A stretch of 64,000 nucleotides of DNA from VXRJ01 sp965246995 (GTDB lineage Bacteria; Acidobacteriota; Vicinamibacteria; Vicinamibacterales; UBA8438): the NCBI GenBank assembly GCA_965246995.1, contig OZ252008.1:3658001-3722000 (forward strand), given 5' to 3'. The translations under genes were made by a program, and so were the position numbers. A model generated the notes under the pieces. That model did no database searches, was not told where the DNA came from, and saw nothing but the letters and a program-made list of their open reading frames with translations. Shown piece by piece: positions 9,047 to 16,182 of this stretch (positions within the stretch are counted from its first letter, which is position 1; each line of letters opens with the position of its first letter).

Positions 9047-9472
9047 GTGACCAAGGAAGAACTGATCGAGAAACTCAACGGCGACCTGGCGGACGAGCTG
9101 GGCGCGATCATCCAATACATCGTTTACGCGGCGCGAGCGACCGGTCCGTACCGCCCGCAGTTGTCGCAGTTCTTCCTGGCTGAAGTAGTCGACGAACAGG
9201 GGCACGCGCAGTACCTCGCGAACAAGATCGCCGCGCTCGGCGGCACGCCCACGACGACGGCGCGGCCGGTGCCGCTCCCCGACGGCGACCGCGCCATGCT
9301 GGAAGAAGTCGTCGCCGCCGAACAACGCGCCACCGAGGCGTACGTCCAGCGCGCCAAGGACGCCGAGGCTTACGGCGACAAGGGACTCGCCGTACAGCTC
9401 GAGGACTTCATCCGAGCCGAGAGCAGCCACGTCGAGGAAACGCAGAGGATTCTGGAGGACTGGCCTCTGTAG
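9047..9472 (+). CDS. Ferritin-like / bacterioferritin-like protein, 141 aa
   Basis: Four-helix-bundle ferritin-like protein, likely binding a di-iron centre. Two ExxH motifs are visible (EQGH in VDEQGHAQYL and ESSH in RAESSHVEET), plus Glu residues in ELGAII and AAEQRATEAY, giving the expected helix-borne ligand set. The length is close to bacterioferritin (about 155 aa) or DUF-type ferritin-like proteins. I chose the GTG at 9047 because AAGGAGA (about 9028-9034) lies upstream; the in-frame TTG at 9023 would overlap that site. The stop TAG is part of a hairpin shared with the convergent metallo-beta-lactamase-fold gene. Confidence 0.8.
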   Translation: MTKEELIEKLNGDLADELGAIIQYIVYAARATGPYRPQLSQFFLAEVVDEQGHAQYLANKIAALGGTPTTTARPVPLPDGDRAMLEEVVAAEQRATEAYVQRAKDAEAYGDKGLAVQLEDFIRAESSHVEETQRILEDWPL

Positions 9473-9495
9473 CGGCCGGCGCGCAGCCGCCGCTA
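9470..9495. terminator. Hairpin formed by two convergent stop codons
   Basis: TAGCGGC (9470-9476) pairs with GCCGCTA (9489-9495), a 7-bp stem with a 12-nt loop. Its outermost bases are the TAG stop of the ferritin-like gene on one strand and the TAG of the metallo-beta-lactamase-fold gene on the other. There is no U-tract. It probably marks transcript ends in both directions. Confidence 0.45.
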
Positions 9496-10566
9496 CGGTT
9501 CGTACCGGCGGCTGAACCCGTTCCGGCTGTTCGTCACTTCGAAGGACCCGTCGCGGTGCGCCGAGACGTGGATCCAGTGCGCCTCGCCGACATGGACGGT
9601 ACGTCCGTCCGGCAGCGGCGCCCCCTCGGTGACGTTCGCGATGTACTGCCCGGGCGCGTTGTAGCGGTCCCCGCCCGGTAGCGAGTAGTGGTTCTGCCAG
9701 AGGTCCTCCAGAGTCGCGCTCTCCTCGAGGATCTGGAACGTCCGCATCGCACCCCCCTTTCGGGGCCCGTTGTTCATCGCGGCAACGCGGGGGGCGAGGG
9801 CGTGGACGAATGCCGGCGCACCTGACGTGTCCGAGCCGTGGTGCGACACCAGGTAGAGATCGACCGTCCCCAGCTTGTTGTCGGGACAAACGAGCGGATG
9901 CTCCTTGTTCCAGGTCAGGTCCCCCATGATCACCGTGCTGAACTCCCCGAAGCGGACGAACGCGCTGACCGATCGCTGATCCTCCGCGTCGCCGTACCGG
10001 CTGGTGATCTCCTCACCCTGGAAGGTGAAACCGTCGCAGCGGGGATTGGGCGTTCCGGCCCCCGGGAGCGGCGCCTCCAGCACCTCTCCGTCGGAGGCGA
10101 TGATCGTGACATCGAGTCCGTCCATGGCCAACGTGTCGCCCGGCGCGACAACCCGGTGCTCTCCGGTGCCACGCAGGTCGGTATAGACCCCGAACGCGGC
10201 CAACGGACGCTCTCCTTCGTCGACCGTCATGTCGTGGTCAATCCAGGTCCGGACCGGGATCCGCTCGGCCAGTTGGCTGGAGCCACCCATGTGGTCGGTG
10301 TGGAAGTGGGTGACGATGACGTAGTCCAGCTCGGTCACGCCGGCGTCGCGCGCGGCCGCTACGATGCGGTCGGCGTCACGCCCGTCAAAGCCGGGCCAGC
10401 CCGTATCGACCAGCAGCGACTGGCCGGACGGTGCGACGAAGAGCGTCGCCTCGCCCCCCTCGACGTCGACGACGTAGACCTCCAGCGTCTCGTCTCCCTG
10501 CCCCTGTCCCGCCGCCGGTGCGGCCCCGACGGCGAGCCCGATCAGCAGCATCCAGATCGTGCGCAT
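9493..10566 (-). CDS. Exported metallo-beta-lactamase-fold hydrolase (ComEC-like domain), 357 aa
   Basis: The protein has a signal peptide (MRTIWMLLIGLAVG...AAGQ) followed by an MBL fold with VDVEGGEATLF, LLVDTGW, and the metal-binding HxHxDH motif in THFHTDHMGG. Further ligands include the Asp of IMGDLTW and SHHGSD. The order of motifs resembles the C-terminal beta-lactamase domain of ComEC and stand-alone homologues often labelled MBL-fold metallo-hydrolase. Substrate unknown; an extracytoplasmic phosphodiesterase is one possibility. The ATG at 10566 is preceded by GGGAGAAGAGAG and is preferred over the in-frame start at 10602. It is divergent from the blue-copper-like gene with 38 bp between. 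Confidence 0.85.
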   Translation of the reverse strand: MRTIWMLLIGLAVGAAPAAGQGQGDETLEVYVVDVEGGEATLFVAPSGQSLLVDTGWPGFDGRDADRIVAAARDAGVTELDYVIVTHFHTDHMGGSSQLAERIPVRTWIDHDMTVDEGERPLAAFGVYTDLRGTGEHRVVAPGDTLAMDGLDVTIIASDGEVLEAPLPGAGTPNPRCDGFTFQGEEITSRYGDAEDQRSVSAFVRFGEFSTVIMGDLTWNKEHPLVCPDNKLGTVDLYLVSHHGSDTSGAPAFVHALAPRVAAMNNGPRKGGAMRTFQILEESATLEDLWQNHYSLPGGDRYNAPGQYIANVTEGAPLPDGRTVHVGEAHWIHVSAHRDGSFEVTNSRNGFSRRYEP

Positions 10567-10593
10567 GCTCTCTTCTCCCTCAGCCTGACCGTA

Positions 10594-10599
10594 TAGGAT
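10594..10599 (+). promoter_or_regulatory. Putative -10 element TAGGAT of the copper-protein gene
   Basis: TAGGAT lies 5 nt before the ATG at 10605 and 8 nt before a second ATG at 10608. No Shine-Dalgarno sequence follows it, consistent with a short or absent leader. Confidence 0.3.
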
Positions 10600-10604
10600 C
10601 AACG

Positions 10605-11321
10605 ATGATGAAGCTACCTGCGGACGCCGGAACGCCGTGGATTGCGGTAGGCCTGCTGGCAGCCGCGGCGGCCGTGCTGTCCGGGTCGGTCGGGGCCGAA
10701 CAGTCAGGCGGCACGATTGCCGGACGCATCACGCTCGACGGGACGGTCGAGCCGCGAATGGTGGAAGTGACCGCCGATCAAGCGGTCTGCGGTAACGAGG
10801 TGGAGGATCGCGCGGTAGTCGTCGACGGCTCGGGCGGCCTGGCCAACGCCGTCGTCATCGTGACCGGCGCGGCCTGGGGCGACGCGACGCCGGAGGATCC
10901 CGCCATCAACAACGCCGGCTGCTATTTCGTGCCGCGCGTGCAAGTGGTGCCGACCCGGACCGTCGTCACGGTACGGAGCGAGGACGACACGCTGCACACG
11001 ACGCACGCGTACGACGACCGGCAACGGACACTCTTCAACATCGCGATCCCTATCCCCGGCATGGAAGTGGAGCGCCCGCTCCGCCGCCCTGGCCCGGTTC
11101 GCATCGAGTGCGACTCGCATGGCTGGATGCGCGGCTGGGTCTACGTTTCCGACGACCTCGGCGCGGTGACCGGCGCGGATGGACGCTACGAACTGACCGG
11201 CGTGCCCCCCGGCGATTACACGCTTGCCGTCTGGCACGAACGCGCCGCCGGGACGGCGCGCGCGATTGCTGTGGCGGCAGGCGGCACGGCCGAGGCGGAT
11301 TTCACGCTCGCGCTCGAATAG
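10605..11321 (+). CDS. Exported cupredoxin-like protein with a carboxypeptidase-regulatory-like domain, 238 aa
   Basis: Probable periplasmic protein with a signal peptide ending near VGAEQ. The N-terminal and middle part (GTIAGRITLDG..., GGLANAVVIVTGA) resembles 'methylamine utilisation' or plastocyanin-type proteins. The segment ECDSHGWMRGWVYV carries Cys, His and Met spaced as in a type-1 copper site (C-x2-H-x2-M), and HTTHAY upstream could provide the other His. The C-terminal ADGRYELTGVPPGDYTLAVWHE is a transthyretin/carboxypeptidase-regulatory-like beta-sandwich. A role in electron transfer or copper binding is inferred. It is divergent from the MBL-fold gene. Confidence 0.72.
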   Translation: MMKLPADAGTPWIAVGLLAAAAAVLSGSVGAEQSGGTIAGRITLDGTVEPRMVEVTADQAVCGNEVEDRAVVVDGSGGLANAVVIVTGAAWGDATPEDPAINNAGCYFVPRVQVVPTRTVVTVRSEDDTLHTTHAYDDRQRTLFNIAIPIPGMEVERPLRRPGPVRIECDSHGWMRGWVYVSDDLGAVTGADGRYELTGVPPGDYTLAVWHERAAGTARAIAVAAGGTAEADFTLALE

Positions 11322-11672
11322 CAGCGTCGTGGGTGCCGGCGCGAACGCAGCGGAAGACGTGCAACTCTTTTATTTACACGGGTTTATGGAGCTATCCCCG
11401 CCGCCGTGTACAGTTTCATGCACAATCTGCGATTGGACTGTACCGGACGAATCCAGCCGTGTGTGGACGGATGGCAGTGCGCGCCCGTGACGGAACCCGC
11501 CGCGACAGTGGAGATGGGGCGGGTGGATGCCTGTCTCGCCTACCTCCCTTTCCGGTCTGGGAACCCAGGTCCGTAAACCTGTCGATGACGCCCGCGGCAC
11601 CGTGCCGTGGCACCAGATCCGCCAGCGCTGGATTGCAGCCGCTCGCGGAGTATCGAGAGCTCCTGAAGCGTC
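11322..11672. other. Non-coding stretch downstream of the copper-protein gene
   Basis: I see no convincing gene here. It contains a locally AT-rich patch (CTTTTATTTACACGG around 11369-11383) in an otherwise GC-rich region, and the decayed 3' flank of the PQQ-dehydrogenase remnant. Short open frames have no start signals or recognisable motifs. Confidence 0.5.
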
Positions 11673-11939
11673 TCTACTTTTCGGCAGGGCGAACACGAAG
11701 GGGTTGTTGCCGGCGCTGGGGCGGAGCTCCGGCGTCAGGCGCATGAAGCCGGACGCGGTGCCCGCCGTGCCGGTGCTCACCGCGATGTACTGGCGGCCGT
11801 CGACCGCGTAGGTGATCGGAAAGCCGGTGACCGGCGAGCCGAGGTTGATCTCCCACAGCACTTCGCCCGTCACGGCGTCGATGGCCTGGATGACGTCGCT
11901 CGGGTTCGGCATGTACAGGCCGCCGCCGTAATCAGGATG
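11673..11939 (-). pseudogene. C-terminal remnant of a PQQ-dependent (quinoprotein) dehydrogenase
   Basis: The minus strand encodes about 85 residues that match the last beta-propeller blade of quinoprotein alcohol dehydrogenases: HPDYGGGLYMPNPSDV, AIDAVTGEVLWE, FPITYAVDGRQYIAVSTG, then a Pro/Leu tail NNPFVFALP. The frame is closed by a stop just upstream, so the N-terminal 500 or so residues, signal peptide and catalytic Asp are missing. The fragment abuts and slightly overlaps the 3' end of the serine-hydrolase pseudogene, marking a deletion junction. It should not be functional. Confidence 0.75.
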
Positions 11940-13034
11940 CCGGCACCTGCGCGGTCAACTCCCGGGCCAACTCGGGGAACGCGGTCTCGGCCGTGCGTAC
12001 TGCGCCGTCGTTGGTCGCGAACGCCAGCACCGTGTTCCTGGCGGGCAAGAGCATGAGCAGGGCGTACCACATCGTGTTGCTGCCGTTGTGCCAGAGCACG
12101 GGACCGCCCGCCCAGTCGCGTTCGACGCGGACCCAGCCGCTCGCGTAGTCGTCGAGAAACGGCGTGTGCAACCGCTCCCAGGCCGCGCGCGGCAGCAGGG
12201 ACGGCGACGTGGCGGATTCTTCCTCCAGGTGGGCCGCGCCGTGGCGCGCCAGGTCACCGATCGTCATGTGCACCGCGCCCGCAGGGGCCATCACCGGCGA
12301 GTTGTCGGCGCGCGTCTTGAACGGGTCCATCCGCAATCGGAACCAGCGCAACAGGACGACATGCCCGATCGGCTCCTGGTTCGGGGCATCGCCTTGCGGC
12401 GGACCGAAACCGGCGCTCGTGAGCATCAGGGGGACGAACACGCGCTCCTGCAGCAGCGCTTCGTAGGGCTTGCCGGCAACCGTTTCGGCGATATGACCGG
12501 CGATGGTATAGCCGACGTTGGAATAGTCGAAGCGCTCGCCGCAGGGCGACTCGGGCTCTTTGGCGAGAACGTCGGCGACGAAGCGGCGCCGCGCCGCGAC
12601 CAGTTCCTCGGGGGTCTCGGGCCAGACGCTCTGCACCTTGGTCGGAAAGTTCGCCGGCCGCCCGCTGTGTATGTCAGCAGATGGTGCAGCGTACAGGCGC
12701 CCCAACCATCGGTCACTTCGACCTCCGGCAGCAACGCCGACACCGTGTCGCCCGCCGAGAGCACTCCATCGTCTTCGAGCACGGCCAGCAGCGTGGCCGT
12801 CATCGACTTGGTGATGGAGCCGACGTGCCAGCGGTCGTCGACGGTCACCGGGATGCCGGAACCCCGCCGGCGCTCTCCACTGGCGGCCGCGCCGGCAAGC
12901 TGCCCGCCGGTCACCACGGCGGCGGCCACCCCGGTGAGGCCGGTGTCGTCCCTCAGATGCGCCACGCGGGCGTCGAGCACCTTCTGGAAATTCGAGCTCT
13001 CGTCGCGTCGGCTAACGATCATGGCATCCATCAT
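11932..13034 (-). pseudogene. Frameshifted serine hydrolase (beta-lactamase family)
   Basis: Two adjoining minus-strand frames together make one class C beta-lactamase-like protein. The first (from an ATG at 13034, 13031 or 13022) holds the SxxK nucleophile in VGSITKSMTATLL and ends at TLHHLLTYTAG. The second starts at about SGRPANFPTKV, has FDYSNVGYTIAG (the YxN-type motif) and continues to the TGA at 11932. Joining them needs one missing base near 12660-12665, and the summed length (1103 nt, one short of 368 codons) agrees. There is no signal peptide. It could be a sequencing error, but the neighbouring PQQ remnant makes true decay plausible. Confidence 0.8.
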
Positions 13035-13051
13035 CGGTCCCCGCGGTACGA

Positions 13052-13081
13052 TTGACTGATACTGTGTAGATGCACTACTAT
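13052..13081 (+). promoter_or_regulatory. vapBC promoter (TTGACT-N18-TACTAT)
   Basis: TTGACT (13052-13057) and TACTAT (13076-13081) are spaced 18 nt apart, a good sigma70-type match. The -10 ends 9 nt before the vapB ATG, so the leader is very short. An 8-bp palindrome abuts and overlaps the -10. Confidence 0.6.
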
Positions 13082-13088
13082 ACATGTA
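13081..13088. promoter_or_regulatory. Candidate VapB(C) operator palindrome TACATGTA
   Basis: The perfect palindrome TACATGTA lies between the -10 and the vapB start. Type II antitoxins normally repress their own promoter through such sites, so autoregulation here is a reasonable inference. Confidence 0.4.
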
Positions 13089-13090
13089 GC

Positions 13091-13345
13091 ATGGCGCTCA
13101 ACATCAGAAACACGGAAACCGAAAGCTTGGCGACGGAGTTGGCCCTGCTGACCGGGCGGACGAAGACCGAGGCGGTGACCGTGGCCATCCGAGACCATCT
13201 GGAGCGGCTGCGGCGAGAACGATCCGGACGGTCGCTGGCCGACGAGCTCGACGAGATCGGGCGGCAATGTGCAAGGCTCCCGGTACTCGACGCACGCCCC
13301 GCGGACGAGATTATCGGGTACGACGAGCACGGCGTTCCCCGCTGA
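13091..13345 (+). CDS. vapB: VapB-type antitoxin, 84 aa
   Basis: Small antitoxin of the PSK/Rv0623-like group: an N-terminal ALNIRNTETESLATELALLTG segment forms the ribbon-helix-helix DNA-binding part, and the Arg-rich and acidic C-terminal half would wrap the toxin and block its active site. It should repress its own operon. The ATG at 13091 (MALNIRN) fits the family start; an upstream in-frame ATG at 13070 lies inside the promoter. The stop overlaps the vapC ATG by one base (TGATG), the usual translational coupling of these pairs. Confidence 0.88.
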   Translation: MALNIRNTETESLATELALLTGRTKTEAVTVAIRDHLERLRRERSGRSLADELDEIGRQCARLPVLDARPADEIIGYDEHGVPR

Positions 13346-13752
13346 TGGTCATCGACACGTCGGCCCTCCTCGCGATTCTGCAGGACGAGCCGGACCGGCG
13401 CTCGTTCACCGAGGCGATCGAGGCGGCGGCAGTGCACCGGACATCGGCAGCCACCTTCCTCGAAGCCTCGATGGTCCTGCAGTCGCGATTCGGGGCGGAA
13501 GGCATTCAGCGGCTCGACATGTTGATCGAGTCGGCCGGCATCGAGGTGGTGGCGGTCGATCTGGTCCAGGCCAAGGTGGCGCGCCGGGCGTTCGTCGACT
13601 TCGGGAAAGGACGGCACCCGGCCGGACTCAACTACGGCGACTGCTTCGCCTACGCGCTCGCCCGCCGGCTCGGCGAACCGCTGCTCTGCAAAGGCGACGA
13701 CTTCTCGCGGACGGATCTCGAGCTCGTCCCGGATTCAGCGCCCACAACGTAG
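13345..13752 (+). CDS. vapC: VapC-type PIN-domain ribonuclease toxin, 135 aa
   Basis: PIN-domain endoribonuclease; family members cleave tRNA or rRNA when freed from the antitoxin, using Mg2+ or Mn2+. The acidic active-site residues are all present: Asp4 (VIDTSALL), Glu40 (TFLEAS), Asp99 (NYGDCFAYALA) and Asp118/119 (CKGDDFSRTDL). The length is normal. It is coupled to vapB by a one-base overlap. The pair lies between a decayed hydrolase and an apparently empty stretch, a typical site for mobile toxin-antitoxin modules. Confidence 0.92.
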   Translation: MVIDTSALLAILQDEPDRRSFTEAIEAAAVHRTSAATFLEASMVLQSRFGAEGIQRLDMLIESAGIEVVAVDLVQAKVARRAFVDFGKGRHPAGLNYGDCFAYALARRLGEPLLCKGDDFSRTDLELVPDSAPTT

Positions 13753-14007
13753 CGGCAGACGCTGTCATTCCGACCAATCGGTGCCGGCGTGGTCGCACTG
13801 GTGCTCGACGACAGGTTGTCGAGGACGAACGGCTCCTCAGTCGGAGCCCGCGACGAACTTCTGCACGCGGCCCGCTGAGCTGCGCGGCGAACACCTCGTG
13901 GGTGATGCAGGGCGGGCGCAGCGCGCGGGTTCGGTCTCGGAGCGTGGCCGGAGGCGATCGCTCTGCCGGCGTTCATGCGCCCACTGCCGGTCCGCCTCGG
14001 CCGCCAG
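13753..14007. other. Apparently non-coding stretch after vapC
   Basis: These 255 bases carry no gene I can support. Open frames on both strands continue here from neighbours but show no protein-like composition. It may be the eroded flank of the toxin-antitoxin insertion. Confidence 0.4.
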
Positions 14008-14424
14008 TTACTCCAGCGACGGCGAGTACGGCGCGCTGTACGCGCGGCGGGGAGGCTCGCCGCGCTCCTTCCTGCGCACGTTTTGAGGAGCGCGGTCGTG
14101 GCGCGCCAGGCTGTCGCGGGCGTGCTTGTTCCTGGCGGATGCGGCCTCCAACGCGGTGACGAGCCTGTCGAACTCTTTCCGTTCCGCGCTTCCGCGGGGT
14201 GAGTCAAGAACCGGGAAGAGCTCGGTGTGCATGCGGAATGCGGAGTACGCACGGTCGTATACGGCACTGGCATCGCGCGCGGTCTTCGCCAGGCGCTCGC
14301 GGGTCTGCTCGGTCCTGCGCCGCCGCGCGTCGGCGAGGTCGGCGTCGAGTTGGCGGCGGTCGGCCTCGAGGTCGACGTCGGGCGGGGGTCGCCGGAACAG
14401 CTTGCGGATCGCGGCGGCATACAA
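14008..14424 (-). CDS. Hypothetical charged coiled-coil-like protein, 138 aa
   Basis: The reading frame keeps strongly GC-rich third codon positions throughout, as in the true genes around it, which supports coding. The protein is rich in Arg, Asp, Ala and Glu and is probably a long helix or coiled coil (residues 18-60 and 85-115), without signal peptide or membrane segment. The only start compatible with the upstream stop is a TTG at 14424. It is divergent from ettA with 9 bp between the starts, so the promoters must overlap. I recognise no family. Confidence 0.5.
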   Translation of the reverse strand: MYAAAIRKLFRRPPPDVDLEADRRQLDADLADARRRRTEQTRERLAKTARDASAVYDRAYSAFRMHTELFPVLDSPRGSAERKEFDRLVTALEAASARNKHARDSLARHDRAPQNVRRKERGEPPRRAYSAPYSPSLE

Positions 14425-14425
14425 T
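14420..14425 (+). promoter_or_regulatory. Putative ettA -10 element TACAAT
   Basis: TACAAT ends 8 nt before the ettA ATG with no Shine-Dalgarno in the gap. This suggests a leaderless ettA message. No convincing -35 is seen. Confidence 0.4.
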
Positions 14426-14433
14426 CCTCATCT

Positions 14434-16110
14434 ATGGCGCCACAGTACGTGTACACAATGAAGGGGCTCGGCAAGCGGTACCCGGACCGCGCCGTGCTGA
14501 AAGACATCTGGCTGTCGTTCCTGCCAGGAGCGAAAATCGGCGTGCTCGGATCGAACGGGGCGGGCAAGAGCACACTCCTCCGGATCATGGCGGGCGAGAT
14601 CACGGAGTTCGACGGCGAGGCGTTCCCCGCGGCCGGACTGTCGATCGGTTATCTGGCCCAGGAGCCCCGGCTCGACCCGGAGAAGGATGTCACCGGCAAC
14701 GTCTACGAGGGCGTGGCCGACGTGCAGGCGCTGCTTCGCCGGTACGACCAGATCACCGCCGACGTGGCCCAGAGCGGACCGGGATCGCTCGAGATGGAAG
14801 AAACGCTCGAGGAACAGGGCGAGCTGCAAACCAAGATCGACGCGACCGGCGCCTGGGATCTCGACTCACGCGTGCGCATGGCGATGGATGCGCTCCGCCT
14901 GCCGCCCGGATCGGCCGATGTCACGACCCTGTCGGGAGGCGAACGGCGCCGCGTCGGACTCTGCCGGCTGCTGCTCCAGTCACCCGACCTTCTGCTGCTC
15001 GACGAGCCGACGAATCACCTCGACGCCGAGTCGGTCGCCTGGCTCGAACGCTTCCTGGCGGACTATCGCGGCACCGTCGTCGCGGTAACCCACGACCGGT
15101 ACTTCCTCGACAACGTCGCCGGCTGGATCCTCGAACTCGACCGTGGCGCGGGCATCCCGTGGGAAGGGAACTACTCGTCGTGGCTCGAACAGAAGCAGCA
15201 GCGGCTCAACGTCGAGGTGCAGCAGGAGGCCAAGCGGCGGCGGACACTGCAACGCGAGCTCGAGTGGATCAACATGTCGCCCCGCGCGCGGCAGGCCAAG
15301 GGCAAGGCGCGACTGAACGCCTACGAGCGCCTGCTCGCGGAAGAAACGGCCAGGGCGATCGAGTCGGTCGAGATTCACATCCCCTCCGGTCCGCGCCTGG
15401 GCGACATCGCGGTGGAAGCGGACAACCTGATCAAGGGCTATGGCGAGCGCGCGCTGATCGGGGGGCTGTCGTTCACGCTGCCCCCGGCCGGCATCGTTGG
15501 CGTCGTCGGGCCGAACGGCGCCGGGAAGACGACACTGCTCCGCCTGATCACCGGCGAGGAGGAGCCGGACGCCGGGACGATCCGTCTCGGTGAGACGGTG
15601 CAGGTGGGCTACGTCGATCAGAGCCGCGATCTCGACCCGGACAGGACGGTCTGGGAGATCATCTCCGACGGGCAGGACGACATCACGCTAGGGAAACGGA
15701 CCGTCGCATCGCGGGCATACGTCTCGTCGTTCAACTTCCGCGGCGCCGATCAGCAGCGGAAGGCCGGAACGCTGTCAGGCGGCGAGCGGAACCGGGTTCA
15801 CCTGGCGCGGCTGCTGCGCAACGGCGCCAACCTGCTGCTGCTGGACGAGCCGACGAACGACCTGGACGTCGATACGCTCCGCGCGCTGGAGGATGCGGTG
15901 CTGGCCTTCGCCGGCTGCGCCGTAGTCGTCAGTCACGACCGCTGGTTCCTCGACCGGATCGCAACGCACATCCTCGCGTTCGAAGGGAACAGCGCGGTGG
16001 TCTGGTTCGCCGGGAACTACGCCGATTACGAAGCGGACCGCAGACGACGCTTCGGCCGCGAGGCGGAACAGCCCCACCGGATCAAGTTTCGCAAGCTCAC
16101 ACGGGTGTGA
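14434..16110 (+). CDS. ettA: Energy-dependent translational throttle protein EttA (ABC-F), 558 aa
   Basis: Cytoplasmic ABC-F ATPase that binds the ribosomal E site and gates the first elongation steps in response to ATP/ADP. There are two ABC domains without membrane segments. The first has Walker A G39-S-N-G-A-G-K-S-T47, signature LSGGERRRVGL and Walker B LLLLDEPTNHLD. The second has GPNGAGKTT, LSGGERNRVHLARLL and LLLLDEPTNDLD. The linker between them (NMSPRARQAKGKARLNAYE) is the P-site tRNA interaction motif typical of EttA. The length matches E. coli EttA (555 aa). The ATG at 14434 follows TACAAT closely and lacks a Shine-Dalgarno. Confidence 0.95.
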   Translation: MAPQYVYTMKGLGKRYPDRAVLKDIWLSFLPGAKIGVLGSNGAGKSTLLRIMAGEITEFDGEAFPAAGLSIGYLAQEPRLDPEKDVTGNVYEGVADVQALLRRYDQITADVAQSGPGSLEMEETLEEQGELQTKIDATGAWDLDSRVRMAMDALRLPPGSADVTTLSGGERRRVGLCRLLLQSPDLLLLDEPTNHLDAESVAWLERFLADYRGTVVAVTHDRYFLDNVAGWILELDRGAGIPWEGNYSSWLEQKQQRLNVEVQQEAKRRRTLQRELEWINMSPRARQAKGKARLNAYERLLAEETARAIESVEIHIPSGPRLGDIAVEADNLIKGYGERALIGGLSFTLPPAGIVGVVGPNGAGKTTLLRLITGEEEPDAGTIRLGETVQVGYVDQSRDLDPDRTVWEIISDGQDDITLGKRTVASRAYVSSFNFRGADQQRKAGTLSGGERNRVHLARLLRNGANLLLLDEPTNDLDVDTLRALEDAVLAFAGCAVVVSHDRWFLDRIATHILAFEGNSAVVWFAGNYADYEADRRRRFGREAEQPHRIKFRKLTRV

Positions 16111-16139
16111 CGCGCACCGGCCGGTCCACCGCTCGGGCC

Positions 16140-16157
16140 GCCGGTCTCCAGACCGGC
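16140..16157. terminator. Hairpin repeat GCCGGTCT-CC-AGACCGGC
   Basis: A perfect 8-bp stem with a two-base loop lies between the convergent ettA and ABC-exporter genes. The same architecture with one compensatory base-pair change recurs at 20247-20264. It is likely a bidirectional terminator or a small dispersed repeat. Confidence 0.5.
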
Positions 16158-16182
16158 ATCCCCACTCCCATTCCCATTCCCC

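Noticed and set aside
13650..14603. Minus-strand open frame spanning vapC, the empty stretch and the ettA start
   Set aside because: It overlaps two certain genes and its product is Ser/Arg/Pro-rich without protein-like features; only the 14008-14424 frame in this region shows coding bias.
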